Shown here piece after piece: positions 32,136 to 41,108 of a stretch of 64,000 nt of DNA. The notes under the pieces are model-generated. The model did not search any database. It had not been told where the DNA came from and saw only the letters and a list, made by a program, of their open reading frames with translations. A program made the translations under genes and the position numbers. Each line of letters opens with the position of its first letter. Positions within the stretch are counted from its first letter, which is position 1. The DNA comes from Alistipes dispar (lineage in GTDB: Bacteria > Bacteroidota > Bacteroidia > Bacteroidales > Rikenellaceae): NCBI RefSeq assembly GCF_006542685.1, contig NZ_AP019736.1:1522001-1586000 (forward strand). The letters run 5' to 3'.

Positions 32136-34247
32136 TTACGAAATGCGGGAGAAATCCATCTCTTCGCGGCCCGAGTAGCGGCGCCGCAGCTCCTGCAGCC
32201 CCCGGTTTTCGGGCGTCGCGAGCGCGGGATCGGCCTCGAGGACCGAGACGGCCGCCTCGCGCGAGAGGGTGAGTATCTGCACGTCGGCCGTGGGGCTGGC
32301 GATCTTCAGATCAAATGCCATGCCGCTCTGCAGCGTGCCGTTGATGTCGCCCGCGCCGCGCAGTTTGAGGTCCAGTTCCGCCAGCCGGAAGCCGTCGTTC
32401 GTCTCGCACATGGCGTCGAGCCGCGCCCGCGATTCGCGCGAGAGCTTTTCGCCCGACATGAGGATGCAGTAGGACTGCTCGCCGCCGCGGCCCACGCGGC
32501 CCCGCAGCTGGTGGAGTTGCGACAGTCCGAAGCGTTCGGCCGATTCGATCACCATGACCGTGGCGTTCGGCACGTCCACGCCCACCTCGATCACGGAGGT
32601 GGCGACCAGGATCTGCGCCTCGCCCTCCTTGAACTGGCGCATCGACTCCTCCTTGTCCGCGTGTTTCATCTTGCCGTGGCAGATCGCCGTGACGTACTGC
32701 GGCAGGGGGAAGTCGCGCGAAATGGCCTCGTAGCCGTCCGTGAGGTCCTTGTAGTCCATCGCCTCGGACTCCTTGATGAGCGGGTAAACGACGTAAACCT
32801 GCCGTCCCAGCGCGATCTGCTGCCGCATGAAACCGAAAAGTTTGAGCCGGGCCGCGTCGGTGTAGCGGAAGGTCTTGACCGGCCGGCGTCCGGGGGGCAG
32901 CTCGTCGATCACCGAGACGTCCAGATCGCCGTAGAGCGTCATGGCCAGCGTGCGGGGGATCGGCGTGGCGGTCATCACGAGGATATGGGGCGGCTGCGCG
33001 TTCTTGGTCCAGAGCCGCGCGCGCTGCTCGACGCCGAAACGGTGCTGCTCGTCGATCACGACGAACCCCAGGTCGGCGAACCGCACGCGGTCCTCGATCA
33101 ACGCGTGCGTGCCGATCAGTATGTTCACCCTGCCCGAGGCGATTCCTTCGAGCGCCTCGCGGCGTTCGCGGGCCTTCGAGGCGCCGGTGAGGATCGCCGT
33201 CGTCACCTCCGTTCCCGCGAGCATCCGGCGGATCGTCGTGAAGTGCTGGCGGGCGAGAATCTCCGTGGGAGCCATCATGCAGGCCTGGAATCCGTTGTCC
33301 ACGGCCAGCAGCATCGACATCAGCGCCACGAGGGTCTTGCCGCTGCCCACGTCGCCCTGCAGGAGGCGGTTCATCTGGAATCCCGTCACGGTGTCCTGCC
33401 GGATTTCGCGGATCACGCGCTTCTGCGCTCCCGTGAGCGGGAAGGGCAGTTTTTCGTTGTAGAAGGTGTTGAACGCCTTCCCGACCTTCGGAAAGAGGAA
33501 GCCGTCGCTCTTGGCCAGCCGCGCCGTGCGCCGGGACTGGATGTTGAGCTGCACGCCGAGCAGCTCGTCGAACTTCAGCCGGTACTGCGCCTGACGCAGC
33601 AGCTCCTGCGACTGGGGGAAGTGGATGTTGTAGTAGGCCTCGCGCAGCGGAATCAGTCCGTAGCGGGTGCGCAGCGCTTCGGGCAGCGGGTCGGCGATGC
33701 GTTCCCGCACGAGCGTCCAAAGGTTGCAGACGATCTGGTACATGCCTTTCGCGCCCAGCACATTCGAGAGTTTCTCGGTCGAAGGGTAGATGCCCTGCAT
33801 CCCGCTCTCGGCCTTGTGCGAGAGGGCCTGTTCGACGGTCTCCAGTTCGGGGTGGGCCATCGACAGCTCCCCGCGGTAGAACGACGGCCGTCCGAAGACG
33901 AGGTACTCGCGTCCGACCTCGATCCGCTTCTCGATCCACTTGATTCCCTGGAACCACACCAGCTCGGCCGAGCCCGTCGGGTCCTGCACGCAGGCCGTGA
34001 AGCGGCGTTTGCGTCCCGCTCCGGCGTAGCCGACGCCCGTGACGCGGGCGCGGAACTGCACGTAGGAAAGTCCCGCCGCATCGGTGATCTCGGCGATGCG
34101 GTAGATACGCGTGCGGTCGATGTAGCGGAAGGGGTAATGGCGGAGCATGTCGCCGAGCGTGCGGATGCCCAGCTCGCGCTCGAGCACTTTCGCCCGCGCT
34201 TCGCCGACCCCCGCGACGTACTTTATGTCGTTGTCGAGATACTCCAT
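32136..34247 (-). CDS. recG: ATP-dependent DNA helicase RecG
   Basis: Branch-migrating helicase that remodels stalled replication forks and Holliday junctions. 703 aa, usual length. N-terminal wedge/OB domain (about 1-150, starting GVGEARAKVLERELGIRTLG), then the SF2 core: Walker A GDVGSGKT, the DEQH box VIDEQHRFG, MTATPIPRTLAMTLYGDLD, and the C-terminal helicase domain with ATSVIEVGVDVPNA and QLRGRVGRG. The -7 box ends four bases before the ATG, implying a leaderless mRNA. Confidence 0.97.
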   Translation of the reverse strand: MEYLDNDIKYVAGVGEARAKVLERELGIRTLGDMLRHYPFRYIDRTRIYRIAEITDAAGLSYVQFRARVTGVGYAGAGRKRRFTACVQDPTGSAELVWFQGIKWIEKRIEVGREYLVFGRPSFYRGELSMAHPELETVEQALSHKAESGMQGIYPSTEKLSNVLGAKGMYQIVCNLWTLVRERIADPLPEALRTRYGLIPLREAYYNIHFPQSQELLRQAQYRLKFDELLGVQLNIQSRRTARLAKSDGFLFPKVGKAFNTFYNEKLPFPLTGAQKRVIREIRQDTVTGFQMNRLLQGDVGSGKTLVALMSMLLAVDNGFQACMMAPTEILARQHFTTIRRMLAGTEVTTAILTGASKARERREALEGIASGRVNILIGTHALIEDRVRFADLGFVVIDEQHRFGVEQRARLWTKNAQPPHILVMTATPIPRTLAMTLYGDLDVSVIDELPPGRRPVKTFRYTDAARLKLFGFMRQQIALGRQVYVVYPLIKESEAMDYKDLTDGYEAISRDFPLPQYVTAICHGKMKHADKEESMRQFKEGEAQILVATSVIEVGVDVPNATVMVIESAERFGLSQLHQLRGRVGRGGEQSYCILMSGEKLSRESRARLDAMCETNDGFRLAELDLKLRGAGDINGTLQSGMAFDLKIASPTADVQILTLSREAAVSVLEADPALATPENRGLQELRRRYSGREEMDFSRIS

Positions 34248-34251
34248 CGGA

Positions 34252-34259
34252 CAAATATA
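34252..34259 (-). promoter_or_regulatory. Putative -7 element, leaderless recG transcript
   Basis: The minus strand reads TATATTTG, exactly TAnnTTTG, followed by four bases and the recG ATG. Confidence 0.55.
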
Positions 34260-34591
34260 CGAAGTTTTCCGCGATTCCGGATTCCGCGGCTCCGATTCCC
34301 GCCTTCCGGGCGTGTATCCCGGGCGAACCTTCAGGGCGGATTCCCCCGGGGCGTGTTTTCCGGGCGAATCTTCCGGCGGCCCCCTCCCCTGGGCGGGGCG
34401 TGTTTTCCGGGGGCGTGTTTTCTTCGGGGCCGGGCCCCTCCCCCTCCGGTGTGCCCGGGACGGGCCGGAGCCCGCCCGGACTGTTCCGGATCGCTTCCCG
34501 CTTCAGCCTCCTGCCTCCGCGGCGGGAGAAACCGGAACCCCCGGCATCCGCGGAGGGAAACCGGGGGCTCGGGGGATGCGGCGCTTCGGCG
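34260..34591. other. GC-rich non-coding spacer
   Basis: 332 bp between recG and galM containing repeated words such as GGCGTGTTTTCCGGG (34340-34420) and an inverted repeat CCCCCGG/CCGGGGG (about 34541-34567) that could help terminate galM. I see no gene. Confidence 0.5.
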
Positions 34592-35719
34592 TCATTCGGC
34601 GCCGAAGCGGTAGATGCAGGTATGGGTGTAGGTCTCCCCGGGCCGGAGCGTCGTGGAGGGGAAGGCCGGGTGGTTCGGACTGTCGGGGTACTTCTGCGTC
34701 TCGAGGGCCACCGATTCGCGGTAGCGCAGCGGTTTGCCCGTCTTGCCGACCGACGACCCGTCGAAGAAGTTGCCGCAGTAGAACTGGATGGCGGGCTGGT
34801 CGCTCCACACTTCGAGCGTGCGGCCCGTCGTCGGCTCGCGGAGTCTGGCCACGAACTCCACGTCGCCGTCGGTCGTGCGGTCCGCGATCCAGTTGTGGTC
34901 GTATCCGCGGGCGTTGCGCAACTGCGGATCGTCGGCTCCGATCCGCTCGCCGATGGCGTGCGGTTCGCGGAAGTCGAAGGGCGTGCCCGTGACGTCGGCT
35001 GTTTCGCCCGTCGGGATGAGCAGCGAGTCCACCGGCGTCGTGCGGCTCGCGCGGAGCGTCAGTTCGTTGTCGAGCACCGTGCCGTTGCCCTCGCCCTTGA
35101 GGTTGAAGAAGGAGTGGTGCGAGAGGTTCACCACCGTCGGAGCGTCGGTCGTCGCCTCGTAATCGACGCGGAACTCGTTTTCGGGCGTCACGGAGTAGGT
35201 CATCCGGATCCGGAGGTTCCCGGGAAATCCCTCCTCGCCGTCCTTGTGCAGGTAGCCGAGGACGAGCTGCCGTTCGTCGGCCGACACCACGTCCCAGACG
35301 ACGCGGTCCAACCCCGTCATGCCTCCGTGGAGGGTCTGTCCGTGGTCGTTCGTCGGCAGCGTGTACTGTTTGCCGTCGAGCGTGAAGCGGCCCCCGGCGA
35401 TGCGGTTGGCATAGGGACCCACGACGGCCCCGAGGAAGCGTTCGCCCCGGTTGTCGATGTAGCGGTCGAGCGATTCGTAGCCCAGCACGATATCCTCGTA
35501 GCGGCCTTCGCGGTCGGGCGTCCAGAGCGCCACGACGCGCCCTCCGTAGTTGGTCGCCTGCAGTGCGATGTCGCCCGCGCGGAGGGTGTACAGCTCCACC
35601 GCCTTGCCGTCCACCGTGCGGCGGAAGGCTTCGGCGGGCAGCAGCCGGATCTCGTCTGTTTCCGTGTCGGAGCCGCAGGCGGCCAGAAGCAGCGCCGCGG
35701 CGATAAGCGTTCGTTTCAT
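34592..35719 (-). CDS. galM: Aldose 1-epimerase (mutarotase), lipoprotein
   Basis: Interconverts alpha and beta anomers of hexoses. 375 aa. Lipoprotein signal MKRTLIAAALLLAACGSD (lipobox LAAC), so it acts in the periplasm or at the outer membrane rather than the cytoplasm. GalM motifs: GPYANRIAGGRFTLDG, NDHGQTLHGG with the first catalytic His, VNLSHHSFFNL, YDHNWI, and FYCGNFFDGS. It follows the GH2 enzyme by 40 bp on the same strand. In that setting it would speed anomer conversion of the sugar that GH2 releases. Confidence 0.93.
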   Translation of the reverse strand: MKRTLIAAALLLAACGSDTETDEIRLLPAEAFRRTVDGKAVELYTLRAGDIALQATNYGGRVVALWTPDREGRYEDIVLGYESLDRYIDNRGERFLGAVVGPYANRIAGGRFTLDGKQYTLPTNDHGQTLHGGMTGLDRVVWDVVSADERQLVLGYLHKDGEEGFPGNLRIRMTYSVTPENEFRVDYEATTDAPTVVNLSHHSFFNLKGEGNGTVLDNELTLRASRTTPVDSLLIPTGETADVTGTPFDFREPHAIGERIGADDPQLRNARGYDHNWIADRTTDGDVEFVARLREPTTGRTLEVWSDQPAIQFYCGNFFDGSSVGKTGKPLRYRESVALETQKYPDSPNHPAFPSTTLRPGETYTHTCIYRFGAE

Positions 35720-35759
35720 CTTTTTCGTGTCGTTGGCTCCCGGACGGGCCGGGAGGCGG

Positions 35760-37571
35760 TTATTCGTTCAGTGCGTTGCAGACCTTGCGGTTGATCTCCC
35801 GGATGCGTTCCGGCTCGACCTTCATCACCTTGCGGTCGTAGGTCATCAGGCCGTTCACCTCGGTCTCGACGTCGGAGGTCTGCGTATAGACCGCCGCCGA
35901 GAAGTAGCGCAGGTGGCGGAGCAGCTCCTCGGCGTACTTTTCGTACTCGTCGGTCACTTCGCGCGGCGAGTTGAAGCGTACGTAACCCCAGTTGCGGTCC
36001 TTCTCCCAGAGGTGGCCTTCGACGACCTGGCCGATGCCGCCGAATTCGCCCAGCACCGATACGCGGTCGGTGTCGAAGAGCAGCAGCGCGGGCATGGGGT
36101 AGTTGTGCTGGTCGAGCATGTCGCCCGCCCGGTAGTGGTTGCCGCCGCTGGCGGCGTTCACGAGGCGCGTCGGGTCGTAGGCCTTGGTCCACGCGGCGAT
36201 TTCGGGCGTCTTGAACTGGCCCCACGTCTCGTTGAAGGGAACCCACACGCCGATCGAGACGAACGGACGGAGGCAGTCGATGATCTCGCGCCACTCCTTG
36301 CGGTAGCAGGCTTCGGATTCGGGCGACCGCTGCTTCTCCTCGCCCGTGAAGTACCGGTTCATCTGCCAGCGGGGCGAGCCGGGGGTGATGTCGCCGCTGG
36401 GCATGTCCTGCCAGACGATGATGCCCGCCTTGTCGCAGTGGTAGTACCAGCGTGCCGGCTCTACTTTCACGTGCTTGCGGATCATGTTGTAGCCCAGCTC
36501 CTTGGTCTTCACGATGTCGTAGGCCAGCGCCTCGTCCGTCGGGGCCGTGTAGAGCCCGTCGGGCCACCAGCCCTGATCGAGCGGGCCGAACTGGAAGAGG
36601 GGCTTGTCGTTGAGCATCAGCCGCGGGACGTTGTGGCGGTCGCGTCCGGTCGAGAACTTGCGCATCGCCGTATAGCTGCGCACCTGGTCCACGATACGGC
36701 CGTCGTGGCGCAGCGTCACCTTCAGGTCGTAGAGGAAGGGCGTGTCGGGGCTCCAGAGCTTCGGCTCCGCCACGGACAGCTCCACGGGGGCGCCGTTGAG
36801 CGCGCGGCCGGCGGCCACCTGCGTCTCCCCGTCGTAGAGCGCGACTTCGACGAGGTCTCCGGGAACCGCCTCCGAGAGGGGCGCTTCGACGAGGAACCGT
36901 TTCCGGTCGAGATCGGGCGTCGTCCGCACCTCGCGGATGTACCGCTGCGGCACGGCTTCGAGCCACACGGTCTGCCAGATGCCGCTCACGGACGAGTACC
37001 AGATGCCTTCGGGCCTGTCGGACTGTTTGCCGCGCGGCTGGTAGCTCTTCTCGGTGGGGTCCCAGACCCGGACGCGGAGGGTGTTGCCGTTTTTCGCCAG
37101 GGCTTCGGTGATGTCGAACGCGAAGGGGGTGAAGCCGCCCGTGTGCGAGCCGACGGCGATGCCGTTCACCCAGACGTCGGTCTTCCAGTCCACGGCGCCG
37201 AAGTGCAGCAGCACCCGTTTGCCGTGCCATTTCTCCGGAACGGAGAAGGTCCGTTCGTACCAGAGACCGTTCGCGGCGCCGGGGCATCGGCCCACGCCCG
37301 AGAGCGCCGACTCCGCGGCGAACGGCACGAGAATCTCGCCGTCGAATTCTTCGGGCGTTTCGCCCAGCGGGCGGATCGCGTAGTTCCACAGGCCGTTGAG
37401 GTTCTGCCACTCGCCGCGGACCAGTTGCGGGCGCGGGTATTCGGGCAGGACGTTCTGCGGGTCGAGATTCTCGCCCCAGACGGTTTTGATGCGGTCGCCG
37501 GCGGGCTGCCATTGCGCCGCGGCGGAGAGTGCCGCCAAAATGGCGGCGGTCAGCAGGAAGGTTCTTTTCAT
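35760..37571 (-). CDS. GH2-family glycoside hydrolase (exported)
   Basis: 603 aa from MKRTFLLTAAILAALSAAAQ, a clear signal peptide; the longer upstream frame is TTCCGG-rich spacer. GH2 organisation: sugar-binding jelly roll (about 40-190, with ANGLWYERTFSVPEKWHGKR), immunoglobulin-like domain, and a TIM barrel with acid/base Glu in WVPFNETWGQ and nucleophile-region LGEFGG. It is shorter than E. coli LacZ (about 1020 aa) and has no C-terminal domain, so it could be a beta-galactosidase, beta-glucuronidase or beta-mannosidase; sequence alone does not decide. It forms a two-gene operon with galM and is divergent from GH130. Confidence 0.88.
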   Translation of the reverse strand: MKRTFLLTAAILAALSAAAQWQPAGDRIKTVWGENLDPQNVLPEYPRPQLVRGEWQNLNGLWNYAIRPLGETPEEFDGEILVPFAAESALSGVGRCPGAANGLWYERTFSVPEKWHGKRVLLHFGAVDWKTDVWVNGIAVGSHTGGFTPFAFDITEALAKNGNTLRVRVWDPTEKSYQPRGKQSDRPEGIWYSSVSGIWQTVWLEAVPQRYIREVRTTPDLDRKRFLVEAPLSEAVPGDLVEVALYDGETQVAAGRALNGAPVELSVAEPKLWSPDTPFLYDLKVTLRHDGRIVDQVRSYTAMRKFSTGRDRHNVPRLMLNDKPLFQFGPLDQGWWPDGLYTAPTDEALAYDIVKTKELGYNMIRKHVKVEPARWYYHCDKAGIIVWQDMPSGDITPGSPRWQMNRYFTGEEKQRSPESEACYRKEWREIIDCLRPFVSIGVWVPFNETWGQFKTPEIAAWTKAYDPTRLVNAASGGNHYRAGDMLDQHNYPMPALLLFDTDRVSVLGEFGGIGQVVEGHLWEKDRNWGYVRFNSPREVTDEYEKYAEELLRHLRYFSAAVYTQTSDVETEVNGLMTYDRKVMKVEPERIREINRKVCNALNE

Positions 37572-38022
37572 AATAAAAATAGGTGTAGCGGGATTGATCT
37601 TTTCGAATCCTAAAAATAGAAAATTCCCGCCGTTTTTGCAAATTTGCAGCCCGATTTCCGGCTTTCGGCCTCTCCGGCGGGAGCGCGGGGTCCGGGAACG
37701 GGCCGGACGACGGCCTCGCTGTATCCGGCGTCGGCACGGTACGTCCGGGTGTCGGCCTCGTCGCGGAGGCGTTTCCGGCAGACCCGCCGATTTCCGGCTT
37801 CGGCCGGGAAGGGAAAGTGTCTTCGGACGGCTTTTCCGGCGACGGCGGCGCGGTGTCCGGATATACTCCGCGCATACGCACCGCCGGACGCGGAAAAGGG
37901 GGCCGCACATGTGGAAGTGTACGGGCATCGCAGCGGCGTATAATGGGATTTTTGGTTCGTATTGTGTTGATGTGTAGTGTGTTATGTTTTGTATCGGGGG
38001 GGGGTGAAACGGGCTTTTGTCT
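37572..38022. other. Divergent non-coding region upstream of GH2 and GH130
   Basis: About 530 bp separate the two divergent operons. The GH2 side is AT-rich, with a weak TATTTTTA on the minus strand. From 37640 to 37900 the spacer is TTCCGG-type low complexity. The GH130 side holds a G9 tract and the regulatory elements listed separately. No gene is seen. Confidence 0.5.
37996..38004 (+). repeat. G9 homopolymer upstream of the GH130 promoter
   Basis: Nine consecutive G, about 72 bp upstream of the -7 box and 42 bp upstream of the putative operator. The length of such a tract can vary by slippage. Confidence 0.9.
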
Positions 38023-38045
38023 CCATATTATACTCTTTTGGGAGG

Positions 38046-38054
38046 ATAGTATAC
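38046..38054 (+). promoter_or_regulatory. Putative PUL operator, copy 1 (ATAGTATAC)
   Basis: ATAGTATAC lies 21 bp upstream of the GH130 -7 box. The same nine bases sit exactly 21 bp upstream of the MFS -7 box at 57735. A related TATACTC lies further upstream (38030-38036), in opposite orientation. The position overlaps the -33 region, as expected for an activator site. Confidence 0.6.
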
Positions 38055-38075
38055 AATTCGGCACAGGAGAAAATC

Positions 38076-38083
38076 TACCTTTG
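38076..38083 (+). promoter_or_regulatory. Putative -7 element for the GH130 operon
   Basis: TACCTTTG matches TAnnTTTG, 20 bp before the ATG. No -33 TTTG is present; the ATAGTATAC motif takes its place. Confidence 0.6.
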
Positions 38084-38103
38084 TTTTACAAAAATCAGCC
38101 GCT

Positions 38104-39135
38104 ATGCGTTACGCGAACAACCCGATTCTGACACCCCGCGACCTTGCGCCGAGTCAGGAGTCCATGAAGATCGAATGTCTGCTCAATCCGGGCGTTTTCC
38201 GCTTCGACGGAAAGACCTGGCTGCTGATCCGGGTCGCCGAGCGGCCCGAACAGCGCGAGGGCGAGATCAGCTTCCCGCTGCTCGACGACGCGAACCGGAT
38301 TACGGTCATGCGCGTGCCCTCCTCCTCGCCGGAGCTGGACCTGTCGGATCCGCGGGTCATCAGCTACAAGGGCAGCGATTACCTTACGACCATGTCCCAC
38401 CTGCGGCTCATGAGCAGCACGGACGGCGTCCGTTTTGCCGAAGAGCCGGGCTACGGGCCGATCTTCGGCAGCGACGCCTACGAGTCCTACGGCATCGAGG
38501 ACTGCCGCGTCACGCTGCTCGAAGGGACGTATTACCTGACCTATACCGCGGTGTCGGCCAACGGCGTGGCCGTGCGGATGCGCAGCACGACGGACTGGAA
38601 GCGTTTCACCGACTACGGGCTGGTGCTGCCTCCCCACAACAAGGACTGCACGCTTTTCGACGAGCGGATCGGAGACCTATATTATATGCTCCACCGTCCG
38701 AGCAGCCCCGAGATCGGCGGCAATTACATCTGGATCGCCGAGAGCCGCGACCTGCGCCACTGGGGCAACCACCGCTGCGTGGCCCGCACGCGCAAGGGAA
38801 TGTGGGACAGCGCGCGCATCGGGGCGGGCTGCGCCCCGATACGGACCGGCGAGGGGTGGCTCATGATCTACCACGGCGCCGACGGCGACAACCGCTACTG
38901 CCTCGGGGCCATGCTGCTCGACGCGGCGGACCCCTCGAAGGTGCTCGCACGCAGCGACCGGCCGATCATGGAGCCGTCGGCCCCCTACGAGCTGACGGGG
39001 TTCTTCGGAAACGTCATCTTCACCAACGGCCACATCGTCGAGGGCGACCGCATCGTCATGTACTACGGCGCGTCGGACGAGGTGATCTGCCGGGCCGACC
39101 TCTCGGTGCGGGAGATTCTGGAATCGCTGAAATAG
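38104..39135 (+). CDS. GH130-family beta-mannoside phosphorylase or hydrolase
   Basis: Five-bladed beta-propeller enzyme acting on beta-mannosides, 343 aa, no signal peptide, hence cytoplasmic. It begins MRYANNPILTPRDLAP and has the family core YGIEDCRVTLLEGTYYLTYT (where many phosphorylases read GCEDPR), PPHNKDCTLF, the LHRPSS motif, RIGAGCAPIRT, GWLMIYHGAD and YYGASDE. GH130 members include phosphorylases that split Man-beta-1,4-GlcNAc or Man-Glc and hydrolases for beta-1,2-mannosides; the Cys in EDCR leaves both open. It is the first gene of the plus-strand PUL operon, 46 bp before the GxGYxYP-like gene, and shares an operator motif with the MFS gene. Confidence 0.92.
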   Translation: MRYANNPILTPRDLAPSQESMKIECLLNPGVFRFDGKTWLLIRVAERPEQREGEISFPLLDDANRITVMRVPSSSPELDLSDPRVISYKGSDYLTTMSHLRLMSSTDGVRFAEEPGYGPIFGSDAYESYGIEDCRVTLLEGTYYLTYTAVSANGVAVRMRSTTDWKRFTDYGLVLPPHNKDCTLFDERIGDLYYMLHRPSSPEIGGNYIWIAESRDLRHWGNHRCVARTRKGMWDSARIGAGCAPIRTGEGWLMIYHGADGDNRYCLGAMLLDAADPSKVLARSDRPIMEPSAPYELTGFFGNVIFTNGHIVEGDRIVMYYGASDEVICRADLSVREILESLK

Positions 39136-39181
39136 ATCAGTTCAAACAATAATCAATAATCCATTAACCGACTTAAAACCA

Positions 39182-40855
39182 ATGAAAAGCTCTCTGACTC
39201 ACTGCTTCGGTTCGCTGCTTTGCCTGCTGGCGCTGGCCGGCTGCCAGGGCGGCGATGCGTGCTGCGGCGGCGTCCGTTCGACGGCGCTCGACGTCGATCT
39301 GACCAACCGTCTCTATCCCAAGGTGAAGACCCCGACCCGATCGCTCGTGGTGGTGGACCTTCAGAACGACAATATCGAAGGCCAGGTGGCGGCCATCGGC
39401 TTGCAGGGCATCGTCAATCGCGACAGCGAACAGAAGGTGTACGTGATGAACAGCCGCTGCAAGGATAACCACGGCGGCTGGAAGATCGGCCCGACGGCGA
39501 TGGCGCAGATGGGGCAGTTCTGGCTCGACCGCGTGCTGACGGACATCCCGCAGGAGACGCTGACGCTGGACAAGACGAAGACCAACCCCGCTTTCACGGC
39601 GATGGTGGAGCGTTACAAGGACAAGATCAAGGGCGTGGTCATCTACGACCCGAATCTCGTGCAGGCCACGATCGAGGCCGCGACGACGATCGCCGCGCAG
39701 ACCGACGGCCTGATCGTCTCGCCGGCGCTCTACGAGCAGGTGAAACCCTACGGATTCCCCGTGATCCAGGACCTGCGCGGCAAGTTCCGCAGCAACATCG
39801 AGTGCGTGGACTGGCTCGTGGAGAACTACTTCGACTCGGCCTGCCACGACGTGGCCTTCACCTGGTCGCACATGACCCTCGACTTCGAGGAGAGCTGGGG
39901 CGCCGCCAACAAGGACTACGTGGTGGCCAACCGCCTGTTCACCTACTTCCTCGACATCCAGATTCCCGAGGAGTGCCACTACTACGAGAACATCGTGAAG
40001 CGTTACCCCGCCGGCACGCAGATCATGGGCTGGACCGACGAGCTGAAGGCCGACAAGCTCTTCGCCGACTACGGCTACGTGATGATTCCCTTCATCTCGG
40101 TGGAGAACATGACCGTCATGTCGTCGTTCCCCTCGGTGCAGGGCACGCCCATCGAGCCGAAGGCCTACGAGGCCGATCCCAACACGACCTATGTGGCGAT
40201 GCTGGTGGCCGACGGCGACAACCTGCTGCATACGATGATCTATGAGCCCTATACGATCGAGGAGTCGGAGCACTTCGGCGACGTGCCCCTGACGTGGGTC
40301 ATCAATCCGGGCATCGTCGATCTCGCGCCGCGCGTCTTCACGTGGTACGACAAGGTGCTCAAGGAGGCCGGACAGGAGATGGCCGCCATGATGGGCGACG
40401 GCTCGCCCAACACGGACCGTTACAGCGGCTTCTCGTTCTACTGCGCGCTGACGCGCCACTACCTCGACCAGGCAGGCATTCTGACCATGAAGCAGATGAT
40501 CGACGGCGAGTCGGTGGCCTGGAACGTACAGCCCTACTGCGTCGAGGGCGGTTATGCCGGCACGGACTGGCGCGGCATCGAGTCGCACGAGTACCACATG
40601 GACGGCAATACCTTCCATATCGGCACGACCAACTCGCGTCCCGAGTACCTCGACAAGGCGCTGGCCCGCACGCCCGAAGGGGAGCCGTACTTCCTCTCGG
40701 TGATGATCGGGACGGCCAGCGAGGACGCTGCGACCTATGCCACGGAGGTGAAGAAGTACCTCGAGTCGCGCAACGACGGCCGCAAGTACGTCTTCGTGCG
40801 CACGGCCGATCTGGCCGCCACCTACCGCGCCTACAAAGGACTTCCGATCAAGTAG
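39182..40855 (+). CDS. GxGYxYP-like lipoprotein, putative glycoside hydrolase
   Basis: 557 aa lipoprotein (MKSSLTHCFGSLLCLLALAG, then Cys; lipobox LAGC). After a Ser/Thr linker it has an N-terminal domain (RSLVVVDLQNDNIEGQVAAI) and a larger C-terminal domain with YVAMLVADGDNLLHTMIYEP, PLTWVINPGIVDLAPRVFTW and MGDGSPNTDRYSGFSFYC. The order and the DGDN motif resemble the GxGYxYP family, putative hydrolases common in Bacteroidetes PULs; the name-giving motif itself is not exact here. Activity unknown. It follows GH130 closely and precedes the SusC gene by 253 bp with two hairpins. Confidence 0.65.
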   Translation: MKSSLTHCFGSLLCLLALAGCQGGDACCGGVRSTALDVDLTNRLYPKVKTPTRSLVVVDLQNDNIEGQVAAIGLQGIVNRDSEQKVYVMNSRCKDNHGGWKIGPTAMAQMGQFWLDRVLTDIPQETLTLDKTKTNPAFTAMVERYKDKIKGVVIYDPNLVQATIEAATTIAAQTDGLIVSPALYEQVKPYGFPVIQDLRGKFRSNIECVDWLVENYFDSACHDVAFTWSHMTLDFEESWGAANKDYVVANRLFTYFLDIQIPEECHYYENIVKRYPAGTQIMGWTDELKADKLFADYGYVMIPFISVENMTVMSSFPSVQGTPIEPKAYEADPNTTYVAMLVADGDNLLHTMIYEPYTIEESEHFGDVPLTWVINPGIVDLAPRVFTWYDKVLKEAGQEMAAMMGDGSPNTDRYSGFSFYCALTRHYLDQAGILTMKQMIDGESVAWNVQPYCVEGGYAGTDWRGIESHEYHMDGNTFHIGTTNSRPEYLDKALARTPEGEPYFLSVMIGTASEDAATYATEVKKYLESRNDGRKYVFVRTADLAATYRAYKGLPIK

Positions 40856-40869
40856 ATCCGTAAAAACGG

Positions 40870-40941
40870 CCGATTCCGTTCCGGTGTGCCCGCACGACGG
40901 GCGCACCGGAACGATCGGACATCCCCGGCCTGCGCAGGCCG
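40870..40941 (+). other. Two tandem hairpins in the leader of susC
   Basis: The first hairpin pairs 40879-40892 with 40898-40911 (14 bp, one G-U, 5-nt loop), with possible extension outward to 40870 and 40918. The second is a perfect 16-bp palindrome at 40926-40941. An A-rich stretch of about 160 nt leads to the SusC ATG. No T-tract follows, so a role in mRNA processing or leader regulation is more likely than termination. Confidence 0.5.
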
Positions 40942-41108
40942 CGATCCGCGAAACCGAGGCAAACGACAAAATAACAACCTGAAACCGACAAAAACGAAAC
41001 TCCGGAAAAATCAAGGAAAACAGACCACCGACCGGTCCGCGGGACACAGTGTTCTTGCGCGACCCTGAAATGACAACCGATCAAACTTCTTAACGATTAA
41101 AAAATGCT

